A stretch of DNA of 64,000 nt from Saccoglossus kowalevskii (GCF_000003605.2 NW_003146281.1:254589-318588); one strand, 5' to 3'; numbered from the stretch's first letter, positions 11,227-24,575 are shown. Translations and numbers: made by a program. Notes: a model not told the origin generated them from the sequence alone.

Positions 11227-14200
11227 GTAAGATCACGTGCAAATATATCCGTTGCTATTAGTGATACTCCAACATAATAAATACTCCTCACAAAGTTATG
11301 TCAGTTTCAAAAAACGCTCAGTAGGCCATGGTGTGTATTTGAACGCGATCTGTAACTTTTCGATAAATAGAACTAATTTAAAATAAAAAATATACACAAA
11401 CTTAAAGATAAAGATATTAAAGTGGGATTTGGAGGAAATGTATTTGAAGTGAAAAATTCGATTATCTGTGGAAAATCTAAGCTAAAAGTGTGTTTGTATG
11501 GAAGGAAAGTTTTCTTATAATACAATTATATTGTGTACTGTCGTCGCCGGATCAATAACACGACTGTGATTCTGTCCTTGTTGTATCCATTCCATTACAC
11601 TGCAAACACACTTCCACCTCAGTGAACAATCATCCCAAATTCATTGAAAATCTTATCGAGAGCCCAGATCACAAAGCAATGTATAAAGATTGGCAAGCGT
11701 TAGCGTTGAACGCAGTCAGTTGGAAGCCTATCTCTTCAGCCTCGTCCCAGAGTGTCTCAAGAGAGAACGGGTACATTCGTATGATGGCTGCCGATAGGTG
11801 GATACAGTAAAAGCATAGGAAGTCCCTGATTCCACGTCTATCCGCTCACTGCAGCCTGCTTCATTATAAATATCAATCACTGGGCAAAACTACAGTGGCG
11901 CATGCGCTGTAATATCGACATATTAGTTATTTTAAATTTTAATAGAAATTCTGCAGATTTATAATTTTGTGTCAGCATTGCAGAAACATCAAGCTTTCGG
12001 GCAACGTGATCTTGAATTCACCTCCTAACAGAATCATTCCGTTAGAGCAATTTTAGTCTGATCTGGATTTTAATTTACCCCTTTACCATTCAATGTGCCG
12101 ATTGTTGACCAGTAAGAACACATGCGTGGAGTTTAATGCGCAGTGGAACATTTAATGCTTTATCCATTTGAAGCGAAAACAAAATATTATCCCACATTTT
12201 GTCCCTCGTACAGAAAGGTAGGCCGACGCCGCGGAAAAGATATTTAAGCATTCTCCAGGCGGGCCTTCTATTTGGAAAACGACCTCCGGTTGATCGAACG
12301 GATTGAGATTTAGATAAATCAGTTGTCGCGCTCGTAAATTGCCCTATGTGTGTCGGATGTTTCCACTCCGGTAGCTAGTTAAATTGAAAAGTAAAATTAG
12401 CATTAAATGTACGGCGTGCTATGGGTGTTTGAAATGAACGCACAAGAAAAACAGTTTCTGTCAATGTACGGATTTATTCATGCAGAATCCACGCAAAATT
12501 GACTTTGAGGTAAATGGGACTACTTTATAATGGCAATGCGTTCAAACTTGCCTCGAGCTTTTATAAGACGCCAAATTTGATAAAATAATTTCAATCATTT
12601 GTAACCATGGAGATTCCCATCCCAGTGCGTAGTTCATAAGATGCTAGTTATGTGCATACAACTGAGAGTACTACGTCACTGGTGACGTAATTGGGACATA
12701 TGGCGCTAATGATGGAAGGGTGCAAGTTCCCCCCCCCCCATTCCACTTAATCATTCATGTAAAAGACTTCCGTATATCAACCAGGTTTTTCCGTTCAACT
12801 AAAATATTAACGGCAGGTGATGGTTTTTTGAAGGATGTCCACATATTTACTGCCTTCCTGTCTATGTCTTCAAAACCGGAATGCTACAGCTTCTTTTTTC
12901 CTATCGTCTTCCTGGACATACCTATAAAAGCTTATGTCTCACGGCGTCAGTCTTGATTAAATCAAAATTGCTGCGTGTCTCGACGTCCATGATGATATTT
13001 CCAATATAATGCATTACTAGAACTACTGTATTTTGTTAAGTTCTTGTTTTATTTGATTGTTCAATTGTGACCAGTTTAGTTTATTTTTTAATTAAACAAT
13101 TCTGGGAACTCAACGTCATATGCATTCGTTTTTATGGGAGGATTTCCTTTACATCTCTGTCAATTTTATGAAGCTGAAAATGGGACGTGACTGGCGTACA
13201 ATTGGAAGTTCATCTTATATCCAGCCTTTTAAAGTACCTTGTACTGTGATAGATAGATTAGTTAAATATACAAATAAAAGATTTCTGCAATATCGTTCCT
13301 CTTTTCGGAATCTTCGGCTCATACAATGATATAATTGGTCATATTTAGAATAAAAATGAGTTTTAAATGTACCAAAACAACAGCTATTATAACTATTTAA
13401 ATGTCCACTGATTTTTTCTAACTAGAACATTTCTCAAAATTTGCATCAAAATTGAACACTAAATATGCTATATCATTCTGGTACGCCTCAAAATTTGTCA
13501 ATATTTTATACGGAGTTAATTTTCTTTTAAAATGCCTTCACATTTTGATAAATTAGTGCGTGTTAGCTGCTTACGCGTAAAGATACTGTCGGCAAATCAC
13601 TTCTATTCGGGATTGTTATAAGCCAAGTGTCTGAAATTCGTAAATCTAATACGGAGACGATGACAATCACGTAAAATATTAGATTCAGATATCTTTATGT
13701 TGCCTTTCATTCTGATAGCGGCAAAGTGACACTTGAAAATACTCCAAAATGGCGGTCACAATAGAACTGGGTAATTAATGGAATAGTGTTTTCAAATTTT
13801 GCCAGTAAAAAGCAGTGCTTACAGCAAACGTCACTTACACATCCGATGCCTTGCATGAATGTCGACTAATAACTTCCAACTGCCTTTTATTGTGAGCGAC
13901 ATCGGAACAAAAATTGCACTTCGCTTTAGAAAATAGCTGACGGAAGAAAATAGGCTGGACTATTTCCCGCCAAAATTGCTTGTCAGAAAATCAGACACAG
14001 GGAGTCAGGTCATTTCTAAATTGCCCCCTTACAAAGCAATATACTCTTTGTTGTCAACGTAGAGACGCGGGAAAAATAGCAAATACGAAATTGCGAAGTA
14101 ATTTTGTGACCCTAATTACCGATATTATCCCTCCAAAATGAGTTATCTGAATATTATTGTGCAAACGTACCGGAAGTCATAAGATCTTTTGCCGTAGGCT

Positions 14201-15435
14201 TGTCTCATGTACTACACCGGAGTCAAAATTGGCTTCAATCAGTTGAATTTCTGAAATTGCACTTTTTAATAATTTGAAAAACACTGAGAGTGTATGGGAA
14301 GATGCATCCGCATTCTATTTCAATTTGTAATTTGTGTGTCACATGAACAAGTAAAATGGCACTGTAGCCACACTTTCACGCACCAATTTTGTTTTCCATT
14401 ATTCAAAGTTATTATTTCTGGAACTTAACATTATTCAGCATATCAATTTACCGAGAATGATGTTAAAGTTTTGAAATTGTTTTCTCAACATCGAGAAAGT
14501 CTTCCCAAAATGCAATGGAACCTCTCGTAAATTTAAGACAACAGCTCAGACCCAAAGTATCACCACCGTATTCCGACAATACTCGGGAAATTCAATCCAA
14601 AAACGTATTGCTCACATTTTCCTTATTGAATTACTTAATTTAAACGCTGGTCTACCAATTTAAATAGATTATTTTTCTGTTATAATGTTTCTAATTAGAT
14701 ATTAATTACAAAATAAGAATTGTGTTATCATCATGTCAATATTACTCTGGAGTTAATTAAATCATGAATTTACCACATATGAGCGCGCTATTGTACCACA
14801 GTGTCAGTCTATGTCGGTGATATCTCGACTTGAAGCCTCGTATATAGTGCTGTGATATAGCTGTATGGTGAACACCCTTCCATTGTGTAAATTTGTCAGT
14901 TTTATATACATCAAATTCTAACTTGTTTTACACCGTGACCATTTTGTATTCAAAATGGTGAGATATCTGCTGGAATATCGTTGCGTGATGGATAATAGCA
15001 GTCTGAGAGTACTACATTTGCTATCCGACTGAGTTTGTTCCGTTTTGTTCGGTTAATATTTAGTTTTCGTTTGACGTTCAAATAATTACACTTTTATAAA
15101 AGTCAGTTGCAATTAAAAATGTGTGCGTTTTCGCCAATTTGTCAACGTTTTTTGTTCGCTGTCTGCATATATGATTCTTAGGTAAATTTGTTACATTTTA
15201 CGGTAAATTTGAACAATCAGGTGTCAACAATCCAATATTTTAGCGTCATTTTAATTCAATCAAACAGTCTTTTGAAATCTAACCATCTACGTGCACATGG
15301 TTTTGACCGAAACGATCAGCTTCGTTCTCAACTACTATGGGTTAAATTAAAAAGGTATCGTTCTTCCAGTGACATACCCTGACATACCCTGACATATACT
15401 ATGCAAATTACGTAGACTTGAGGATGTTTTACGTC

Positions 15436-15460
15436 AAAAAAAAAAAAAAAAAAAAAAAAC
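15436..15460 (+). repeat. Poly-A run of 25
   Basis: An uninterrupted A tract after ACGTC. It could be the tail of a very old retroposed sequence, but no element body or flanking duplication is recognisable upstream. Confidence 0.8.
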
Positions 15461-15963
15461 GGCGGCAGAGTGATTTTAACTTGCGACTATCTAACATGAT
15501 GGTTAATACTATCACGCCGTGATTTTAAAGGCACTTCCGGTTGTTTTTCTCTGTGTAGGAATACGACATGTTTTGTTTATTTTGCGAGGCTTTATCCTGT
15601 GTCCCACGTTTATTTTGAAACCAAGGGAGAAAACTTGTGAATGACGATAATAATGACGCTTCATATTTGTCAAGTGATTTCACGAAATCATCGCTAATTA
15701 TCGGACTCGGAACCATTTCTGAATATCATTAATTAGGGTGCCAATTATGTTCAATTTACGTTTAGCATATTTATTATGAAAATGTTTGGAAATTCGCAAA
15801 AAGGCGATAAGTGCTTGTCGTGCACTGTGGGGCATCTCGTGGTGGTATGAGTAGCGGCCCTATTGCACGTCTAGTACGCCCCGGAGGCCATCGTCAACAA
15901 CCCAGTTTTTTTCGACTCGTTGTCTTTGAAAATCCCTGCAAACAGCCTGAAATTTCGGAGAAC

Positions 15964-16036
15964 TCTTTCACGGGTTCGTTTTAATAGCACTGGGCGCTGA
16001 ATTCAGTTTCTGCGCCACTCTAGCACCCGTGAAAGA
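15964..16036. other. Nested inverted repeat
   Basis: TCTTTCACGGGT at 15964-15975 is the perfect reverse complement of ACCCGTGAAAGA at 16025-16036. Inside, GGCGC at 15993-15997 pairs with GCGCC at 16012-16016, and a TGAATTCA palindrome follows it. The whole could fold into a two-level stem-loop in DNA or RNA within the last intron of paralogue A. Confidence 0.55.
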
Positions 16037-18729
16037 TACGGAAGTCAACACAGTGCTGCTTTAAAAGAAGGTCTCTCCGGCTTTCCTATCGCTTTTAATT
16101 AACGCAAAGGACTCAATCGCAAATTCAATAAACGCAGGCAACGCTATTCCAGTGAGCTGGATTCATTCGCAGCCTTTTCACTACTCTAATTTTTCGTTTC
16201 CTTCCGCCCGGGAAGCGATGATGGATGGAGTTTCAAATGACTCGAGTTTCATTTTTCAAACTCGTTATAAACGGGGACAATGATTGCATTTAATCAAAGT
16301 CACCCGCTGTTCATTAAGCTTCCGATAATGTTTGTACATTTCAAGCTAACGATCTTGGTATTGTGCCGGGAATCACATGTCGCTTTCAAACAAAATTAAC
16401 ATGGGATGATTTAACAGGTTGTTTTCCTAATAATAATCACCACCTTTCCTCCAAAATGTCGTTCTCTCGACAACTTCTTAGTTAATTTCAACGTCTTTTA
16501 AAAAAAAAATGCTTCTTAGGAGTAAACACATTCTCAATTACATATCGAGTTCTCATTTACTTGATAAGCGTCTATTTCGCGCCCTAACCGGGCTAATCCT
16601 GGAATATAGAGCGTGACTTCTGACACTCTGTGGACAAAGACTGTACTAATGTAATTATGCCGTATTGTTACAGTGTGGTTGAGAAAGCGCAACAGTCAGC
16701 GCGACTCTGCTCTCATCAATTACACGATAGTAGTTATAGAAAAACGACGGGAGTCCCGGCAACTTATATTAAAACTTCATTTGGTGGTACGCGTTAGCAT
16801 TTTCTCTATAATAAAGTTCAATTATCGTGGCTTCCCGTAGATCGCTTTGATTATTTCTATCTCGCAGTATTCCTACAACTCATGGAACGACGCGTGTTCA
16901 TGTATCCCCATTGCCGCTACTGGTCGATCGTTACATAGTATTTACGACTGTTAATATTTTTTTTTTATTTTAAAAATTTAATCATTCTTATTTAACAAAA
17001 CAGAAATGTGTTACACAAATTCATTGTTCATGGTTCGCGTAATTTCTGTTATCCACAGATATATCATATTTTCACCGCTAGATGCGCCATCCGTCCATGT
17101 ACTTGGCACATCAGTACTCAAAAACGTGGTGGAGGGAGGGGGCTGACAACACATTTGAAACGCGATATGGATACTGCTAGCTAAATACAATAATCGACGC
17201 GGTATCATCTTTCTCACAGCGAGGAAAACTGTAGGGATGGGGAACACATTAAGCCGAATACATACATAACCGGAGAATACATGCGGAGTTCGGATGTAAA
17301 ACCGGCAACTACGATAAAAAACAGCTACTATGGAACGGGTCGATGTTACAATCGCCCTATGGTGGCTTTGCTCAGCTTGCAGAGACAGTGAAAAACTCCG
17401 TCATTGAAAGACGGCAGGGAGTACACCAGAAATATCCGGGCTTTTTCCGTTTACTTAATGAAAGTTAATTCGCTTTTCACATCACCGATGTCTCGCTATA
17501 GAAAAGAGCTGAATTCCGTCGGCCATGTCGAATCAGCTTTTAGTTTCACTTGTTTACTGAACCAAATATCGGGTAACAACTAACACTCCTTCAAACCATG
17601 TTCAAACTGAATCCATACCGCATTACAGAACCCTGGATACAGGTATAGGTGACATTGACTCGTGTTTTTAGTTATTTCGGTTTTTATTTTGTTTCTCACT
17701 TTTACGTCATTGGCTGCTACAGCATCAGCAACAATTGCAACCGGATTTATGTGACTAATCATAAAAAAACATTCAGCTTGCAAATATATGGTTCATCTAA
17801 CATACTCAGTAATCGTAATATTATTTTAACATAAATTTCAAAACTGTAAAACAATTTTTTAGACGGTGTGTCGTTTTTTGATAACAGCTATGATTGTGTC
17901 AAGCTTCTAGTATGAACAGTCATAACAGTTATATTATTCTTCCTATCCAATTTTAATAGTCATTTTTCTCTATTATATTTCTCACTAGGGGGTCGCATCT
18001 AATACCCCCTAAGCCGAGTGTCCAATTCCACTCTCATTACCATTATGATAATCATCACATGAATTCGTTGTAGTGCTTACAGATATTTCGCAACAGTATT
18101 TTTTTTTAAATATAGGTGTTGTGTTTCTGATACGCCTTATCCCATCATTGTGTGAACTTATTTTTACTATTTTCTGAGACGTGTATATTGTGTATTATTC
18201 CACCTATTTACTAGTATCGTTGTTTTTTTTGGCACTCCAAATTGTCAGATAACTTCTGTAGACAAAAAACAGGCAAATTTAATAATATATAAATAAAAAA
18301 ACGACAACAAATACAGTGTTGTCAAACTCATTTTAAACTAGATAACATTAAATCATTTCTGACCAATATTTCTTTGTATCGATTCAATCCGCACCTGTAT
18401 AGTACACACTACACTATTGTCTACGTTTTGATTCAGAATGATTTCCGGTTCCGGTACGTCACACAGAGTAAAATGAACGCTTGATTTGAGTGTTTCTGAC
18501 ATGAATATTGATGTCATTTCCTGTATAAAATACGCCTCGTTATAACATATGATTATGGCGGCACTTTGTTGATACTATAAACTGTCCACATTTTTTATAA
18601 AAAATAATGTATTGGTGAACTAAATTAGTTGGACTATATTTAGAATTCCAGTTTTATATTCCCTACAATTTTGTATTGAGTTAATGACATTTGATAATAA
18701 TTGCTCCTTTTTGTATTGTTTATTTGTAG

Positions 18730-19250
18730 GTAGCGGACAAATTCAACTTTGGCAATTTCTACTAGAATTATTATCAGACAGCAGTAACGCCAATTGCATC
18801 ACGTGGGAAGGAACGAATGGAGAATTCAAACTCACAGACCCGGATGAAGTTGCACGACGATGGGGAGAACGTAAAAGTAAACCAAACATGAATTACGACA
18901 AACTGAGCCGAGCTTTACGGTATTACTATGACAAGAACATTATGACCAAAGTACACGGAAAGCGATATGCCTATAAATTCGACTTTGCTGGACTGGCTCA
19001 ACAAGTACAGATGCAGTCAGAAGCTAACACATATAAATACCAACCAGATCTATCATATATTTCGGGGTATGGACATGGACATAAATTCAATTTCATGCCC
19101 ACTGGCATGCCGTCGTCGTCTACGTCTTTTTTCGCCCCACCAAACTCATATTGGTCATCGCCGACAGCGGGCAACATCTACCAAACCAGTCACGTGACGC
19201 ATCATCCACCCAATCATGTATCGTCTAGACTCAGTCCGTACTACAGTTAA
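18730..19250 (+). CDS. ERG: ERG/FLI-type ETS factor, terminal exon with ETS domain
   Basis: Acceptor TTTGTAG, then a phase-1 start (G|GT AGC GGA). The exon encodes 173 residues to a TAA stop. The ETS domain begins at [15 protein letters not shown] and includes the recognition helix with [20 protein letters not shown] and [10 protein letters not shown]; its sequence is nearly that of vertebrate ERG/FLI1. It ends at KRYAYKFDF. The two DNA-contacting arginines of the RALRYYY helix are present. The C-terminal tail keeps YKYQ.D.SY, K.NFM and SYWSSP, but the last residues SRLSPYYS depart from the SHLGTYY ending of vertebrates. The tail is the likely transactivation region. The first 275 bases are almost identical to paralogue B. 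Confidence 0.97.
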
Positions 19251-19860
19251 GGAGACAATTGACAAACAAACAAACCAGGGGAATAACAATTGAAATCACT
19301 TTCTCAGGTGAATCGGAGTGACGTCACTTCCCTTCCAGTCTGCAATATATTATTTTACTGTCAAGAACGTTTTGACTGCAAGTACATTTTTAAAACGTGC
19401 AATATTTTAATTAGCATATTAGATCGTTTTATTGAGTGAGAAATATTTATTTTGTAGATGGCGTCTTATTCTGGTGTCATATTTGTCACCGAGGTCAAAC
19501 TGTGAGGTCAACATATTGAGATTAGGTTTCTCGAGAATATGTTCGACGTGTTTCTTCATTGTCTGTACGTAATAATGTGTTAAGCAACACGGTGTATGTT
19601 GCATACATTACCCATGATGCATTGCTGTTTATTCACCCGTACATTTCGCCTCACGTGATCTGATAAGACTGCGAGAGTAACAATTAAGTCCGCCGACCAG
19701 CAAAACATTGTATTTATTGAAATCTACTTCTTTTTGTAGGCGTATAAGACAGTTCCATAAACTCGTTTATTTAAGAATAATCGCGAGAAAGTATGGATAT
19801 TTTGGATGCATGATGTGAATATTTAAAACTGTGCCGCTAAACATTCTGAATGCACTGTCT

Positions 19861-20128
19861 CTTTATGGTAAAACTTTCAGAGCGCGCTGCCCATATATGG
19901 TAACAAATTCAGAACGCGTTGTCCTTATATGGTAACAATTTCAGAACGCGTTGTCCAAATATGGTAACAATTTCAGAGCGCGTTGTCCAAATATGGTAAC
20001 AATTTCAGAACGCGTTGTCCAAATATGGTAATAATTTCAGAATGCGTTGTCCAAATATGGTAACAACTTCAGAACGCGTTGTCCAAATATGGTAACAATT
20101 TCAGAACGCGTTGTCCAAATATGGTAAA
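19861..20128 (+). repeat. 32-bp minisatellite, eight CArG boxes
   Basis: Eight units of 32 bases. Each has a TTCAGAACGCGTTG half with the palindrome AACGCGTT (variants in units 1, 4 and 6) and a CArG box CC(A/T)6GG. The boxes start at 19891 (CCATATATGG), 19923 (CCTTATATGG), 19955, 19987, 20019, 20051, 20083 and 20115 (all CCAAATATGG), exactly 32 bases apart, close to three helical turns. The first two units vary in the A/T core yet keep the consensus. CArG boxes bind SRF/MADS factors. Regulatory activity is inference; a tandem array copies any motif it holds. Confidence 0.85.
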
Positions 20129-20192
20129 CGCTCACCGTAACATTAAGTTATAATTTTGTAAAACGTACAATATGCGATTTTTTGAAGTTGAA

Positions 20193-20198
20193 AATAAA
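20193..20198 (+). terminator. AATAAA polyadenylation signal
   Basis: This is the first AATAAA downstream of the paralogue A stop codon, 940 bases after it and directly after the minisatellite. TTGTGTTGTCTGT about 25-35 bases later is a fair GT-rich downstream element. Confidence 0.5.
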
Positions 20199-21480
20199 TA
20201 TTATAAATACTTAACATTTTCCTGTTGTGTTGTCTGTTATACGGGTCGTCAGCTTATATTTCGAACATGAACGTGCACAGAGTTGAAATTGTGTCCTGGT
20301 TTAAAATAGACGCAATTTTAATGAATAACGATATGACAAATATTCTGAACCCTAATTGGCAGAGTGGGTCCACTTCTTTGCAACTTTGCTTTGTCTGACG
20401 AGGAATATAAACATTGTCATATGTCTGTACGTCTAATATCCAGATTTTGGTCCGTCGACACCAAAGCTACACTATCGCACAAGAAGCCTTTGATGGGAAT
20501 ATTAAAATTAGTTGTTTGCACAATTTTTCTACAATCTCTTTTAATAGTTACCCCCCCCCCCCCAAAGTACCTTCGACTTATGGATTAAATGGACATTCTC
20601 CATACAGTGTATTCTGCCACCAAAGCAATATTAAATGGAAATTTAATGAAATATCCCGTCGCCAAACAACCTGAAGCTCGGTTCACAGACACACATAGAG
20701 CTCAGAATCCTACATTCTCCAAATCGAATGAATCTTGGTACATCCCTATTGAATTTGGCGAATTCACAAACAGGCTACGGGTGGACCAATTTAGAATTGG
20801 ATGATGGTTGTAGTGATCCAACCGGTACGCTATCAGTGACGCGACGGGGTGCATTGTGTGCGCTGTGTTCTTCTGAATAAAACAATTCTCGTTATAATTT
20901 CCTGGATTGGCATACTTTTTCATAATTAATATTAGTTTATTACAAACAATTAGGGTATAAATCGTGAACACTATTGTTCTTTTAAATCAACACGTTTCTT
21001 TCAATCATGTATGGTGTGTGTCACGGTAATGTCCCGTAGTTGTTGACTACATATTGTCCCTATTGTCTCGTTCAATCAGAGCGATCAAATCATTTAATAA
21101 AGAATGGCACAAATCAGTAAATTGTATATTGTTATGGGAATGAGAATTGAGTTCTCACGGATGGTTCTACACGCCTTCATCGTGTAATTGTTTGACCAGT
21201 CTTAACGTAACCAATCACGCCCACCTGCCATATTCAAACCCGGGCGCATGATAACAGTCAACCTAGCAACCTGACAATCTAGAAATTGCCACCTTAAAAA
21301 ATCACAAAATCGATTTTATATATTATTTTTCACAACACCTGTAGCTAATCAAAAGTTTTGATCATTTTGGGTAATTATAGAAAAATACATTTTTGTGCGA
21401 ATGTAATATTTAACATACATGGTAGGAAACATGTTGTAGCACATTTCCACCAAGTGTAAGTCCAAACTCACTTAATTTAA

Positions 21481-21612
21481 CCTGTTGTATGGCTTAATGG
21501 TTCTCTGCCCGCCTAACATCAGCGAGATTGTGGTTTTAGCTCCCGTCATGGCTGCATACTTAATAGTAAAAAACAAGTACAGTTGAAAGGACGTAAAACA
21601 GGCGTAAAACTG
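21481..21612 (+). mobile_element. tRNA-derived SINE fragment
   Basis: TGGCTTAATGG resembles a pol III A box. About 35 bases later GTGGTTTTAGCTCCCGTC sits where a B box (GGTTCGANTCC) is expected and is degenerate. The intervening GCCCGCCTAAC..GCGAG fits a tRNA anticodon arm. The body after it (CTGCATACTTAATAG..GGACGTAAAAC) looks like the non-tRNA part of a SINE. Boxes are decayed, so it is an old copy and not a working tRNA gene. Confidence 0.5.
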
Positions 21613-21691
21613 TCGAGTTCGTGTGCTGTTAGTTGTTCAGTTCTCAGTGTATATATACATTACAGCATCCTTGTCACAGCAAGTAGCGGAA

Positions 21692-21919
21692 TACTGTAGA
21701 ATACTTTATTTCAGCCGGAATTAATTTTCTCTAAAAAGATTTTTTGGTGTTTTGTATGAAATTTATTTTCACTGATGTTAAATGTAAAATCAAAGACATT
21801 AGAAAGAGAATGTCTTTGGTAAAATATAGGAAAAAAGGTATAATTGCTGGAGTTTATTTTCACTGAATCATTCCTTCAGCGAAAATTAATTCCAAGCGAA
21901 AATAAAGTATTTTGCAGTA
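21692..21919. mobile_element. MITE with 38-bp terminal inverted repeats
   Basis: The left end TACTGTAGAATACTTTATTT continues to GGAATTAATTTTC. The right end is its reverse complement with a few mismatches, closing with TTTTGCAGTA. Flanking TA suggests a TA target-site duplication, as for Tc1/mariner-type MITEs. A perfect hairpin CAAAGACATT/AATGTCTTTG sits near the centre. No transposase frame. The element lies directly after the SINE fragment. Confidence 0.75.
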
Positions 21920-24261
21920 CCGCGGGATGACTGAAATTTACACTTCCATAAAACCACGCCAATCGGAAACTCGTCATATTTTGAAATGACTAAAAAAAAA
22001 TGGAATTTCAGAGACTATGTAGAATACCGTGTCTTCCCCCAACAAGGAGGGTTTGAAGCATGAACACAGTGAATTGGCAAGTATGTAATCGACAATTATG
22101 ATTATTAGATTATGAAATAGAATGGCGATCATACCCATAACTGACAATACAAATCAGAACATCATAGAGTTTATGTATTTATGTTATGTATTTATGTACA
22201 CACTATTTATGACATGAGGGAGGGCGTGGGAGATGGGAAGGTACTGCGCCAAACCCAACGATATACAAAATGTCCCTCGAAATATTGAAGGGAAATTTGA
22301 TACCGTTCGAATGATTCATTATAACGTTCTCTGTAACTTATGTTGGTGTAAATTTTAAAACGAATGGGCCGCTAAATTTGTTTTATTTTAAGTTATGCAT
22401 TAACTTTTTTGAATTAAAAAAAAAAAGCTTGCAAGAGTTCCAACGTTTATGATCGGTGATCTCCTAAGTTTATTTAGTTATTCCAAAATAATCATTTGTG
22501 TCAAATTTAATTCAAATGAGATTTCTTTGACATCAAAAACCACAGAGTCGTTGATACAGGTAATGAGTAAGAGACAATTTAAAATGATATTACATCGCGA
22601 CGTCGACGACAACTGCGCGTACATACAAACTAGCCTGGACATGCTCGGATGATAGGGGATATGATCCTCGTCGATATAAAAATACAGTGAACAATATGGG
22701 TAGCCTAGCATGGTCAACATGTGGTCTGAACGGAGTGACATGCCATCGCGCCTGACAGACCACTTTATCGCCATCTTCAGCACCGGCATAAACTACTCTA
22801 GTGTTTGCATTTTAAGAATGAGTCACGAATACAGTTTGGACTGAATACATAAGCGGCAATCCTCCAGTTATACTGAACATAATTCTTTGTGTCGAGTTTT
22901 GTACGGTACCTATCATAGTTTCGTTTATTTCGTTATATATGTAAATGATTCTCGTGAAATTTTTTTCTGTCAAACGAGAACACGATTGCAGTCCAATTTG
23001 AATTCGTACGTGTACACCTTTTAAAGATGATTATGCCGTTATTTTTGTATTTATAATACTACTAAGTCATTATGATTTTTCATGGAGTAAGAAGTAAACA
23101 GTACATAGACAGCTGGATGTACACATGGGAAACTCTAGACTACATGAAAAGAGGAGTGAAGGGAAACTCGATTGACTGCGTATTACGTTCATACACAGGT
23201 TGAGAGTAAGCGAAGGACACCGGACGCTGGGACCGTACCGTTGTTCGGCGTGCTTATAAATTTTAACTAGAATTATAAGATTATCTGATAATAGTTTAAC
23301 CGAAATACGCGCGTGTCGGAGATCACAACACCACTCGCGTTGCTTAATTGTTTATTTGATTATCATTACGATTCAAAAGAACAATGTCATGTAATTGACA
23401 CAGCCCGGATATTGCGAAAAAAGGTTGTCCGAATAACAAAGAAAAACAGATTTAAAGATTAAATATTAATTGTTTTTAAACAACCGAGGCTAATTAAATA
23501 ACATTAAAGTGGGATTTTGACCAAGGATGGTTTACTAAGTGGTGTGTGTTTCCCACGTCATAGATCCGTGCACTGTGTCCACACTTCTTGCTGACCATGG
23601 AATTAATAGTTGTAAAGGACGCATGCGCACACGCATGACTTGGCTTTATGTGCTAGTGATATTACACATTTCTTGGTTGGGGAAAGATTTATTTACGGTT
23701 GATACCTAAGACATTAACAGAAACTGTCAATTGTACAGCTATATGAAAATAATGTATTAATATTTTATTAGGGCGCGCTCGTCCCGCTTTGATCGAGCCT
23801 GTACGCCGTTTTCGTCATAACGCTGCGGCTATTATAGCCGACTGCTGTTCCGCGTTATAAAGTACAGCCAACGGAACGACAGTCACCTAACCTAATATGA
23901 ACACGGATGTGAAGGAAACTCTGATACCATCTTCTAACAGATACTAAGTAACCGTTTTATAAAATACGTTATCACACGTAAGATGTTCTGTGTGGGTTAT
24001 GCTATATACCGGTTTTTTTTCGCCACACAACACTTTTTTTTCATTGTGTATGATTTTCTGGGGTAGTTTTCACAATATTATAGCTCCAATAAACCCAGGA
24101 ATAAAAAGGTTACATAATTCAAGTTATATGTCGTGTTTCGAGTACGCTGTGCATTTTGGTCACTCTCGAAATGATATTTCTCAACAACTTATGTAACTTT
24201 CATATCTGTTTATTCTGTGATGAAAATATTTACATTAACAGAAATATAAATAACAAATTCT

Positions 24262-24263
24262 AA

Positions 24264-24326
<63 letters not shown>

Positions 24327-24476
24327 ATNNNNNNNNNNNNNNNNNNNNNNNNNNNNNNNNNNNNNNNNNNNNNNNNNNNNNNNNNNNNNNNNNNNNNNNN
24401 NNNNNNNNNNNNNNNNNNNNNNNNNNNNNNNNNNNNNNNNNNNNNNNNNNNNNNNNNNNNNNNNNNNNNNNNNNNN

Positions 24477-24571
<95 letters not shown>

Positions 24572-24575
24572 ATAT
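24262..24575 (+). repeat. (AAAT)n microsatellite with 148-N gap
   Basis: AAAT units run into an assembly gap at 24329-24476 and continue on its far side in the same unit. The true length is unknown because the gap lies within the repeat. Confidence 0.95.

Larger units (their letters stand above)
11227..18729 (+). other. Last intron of paralogue A (7.5 kb)
   Basis: No exon or transposon with coding capacity was recognised. It contains a poly-C run at 12729-12739, a 25-base poly-A at 15436-15460 and a nested hairpin at 15964-16036. The section from about 15.8 to 16.45 kb is less AT-rich than its surroundings and has GATAAG, GATTGCATTTAATC and GGAAG motifs, so it could be an intronic control region. 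The intron ends in TTATTTGTAG. Confidence 0.5.
6063..20215 (+). other. Gene model: ERG/FLI-type ETS factor, paralogue A
   Basis: This is the span from the candidate start site to just past the first AATAAA after the ETS exon. Confident coding exons are 10583-10648, 11179-11226 and 18730-19250. Candidate exons are 6347-6439 and 8663-8733. All confident introns interrupt a codon after its first base (phase 1), as in vertebrate FLI1. The last intron is 7.5 kb. Exons encoding a PNT domain are not visible, so a longer transcript starting before the window remains possible. The gene converges tail-to-tail on paralogue B. Confidence 0.75.
19251..20220 (+). other. Presumed 3' UTR of paralogue A
   Basis: From the stop codon to the first AATAAA (20193-20198) there is no other gene. 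It includes the CArG-bearing 32-bp minisatellite at 19861-20128, which would therefore lie in the transcript as well as in the DNA 3' of the gene. Confidence 0.5.

Noticed and set aside
15436-15460. Poly-A tract as the 3' tail of a retroposon
   Set aside because: No element body or target duplication could be recognised upstream.
21481-21560. Functional tRNA gene
   Set aside because: The A box is acceptable but the B box is degenerate and the arms do not form a full cloverleaf; a SINE fragment fits better.
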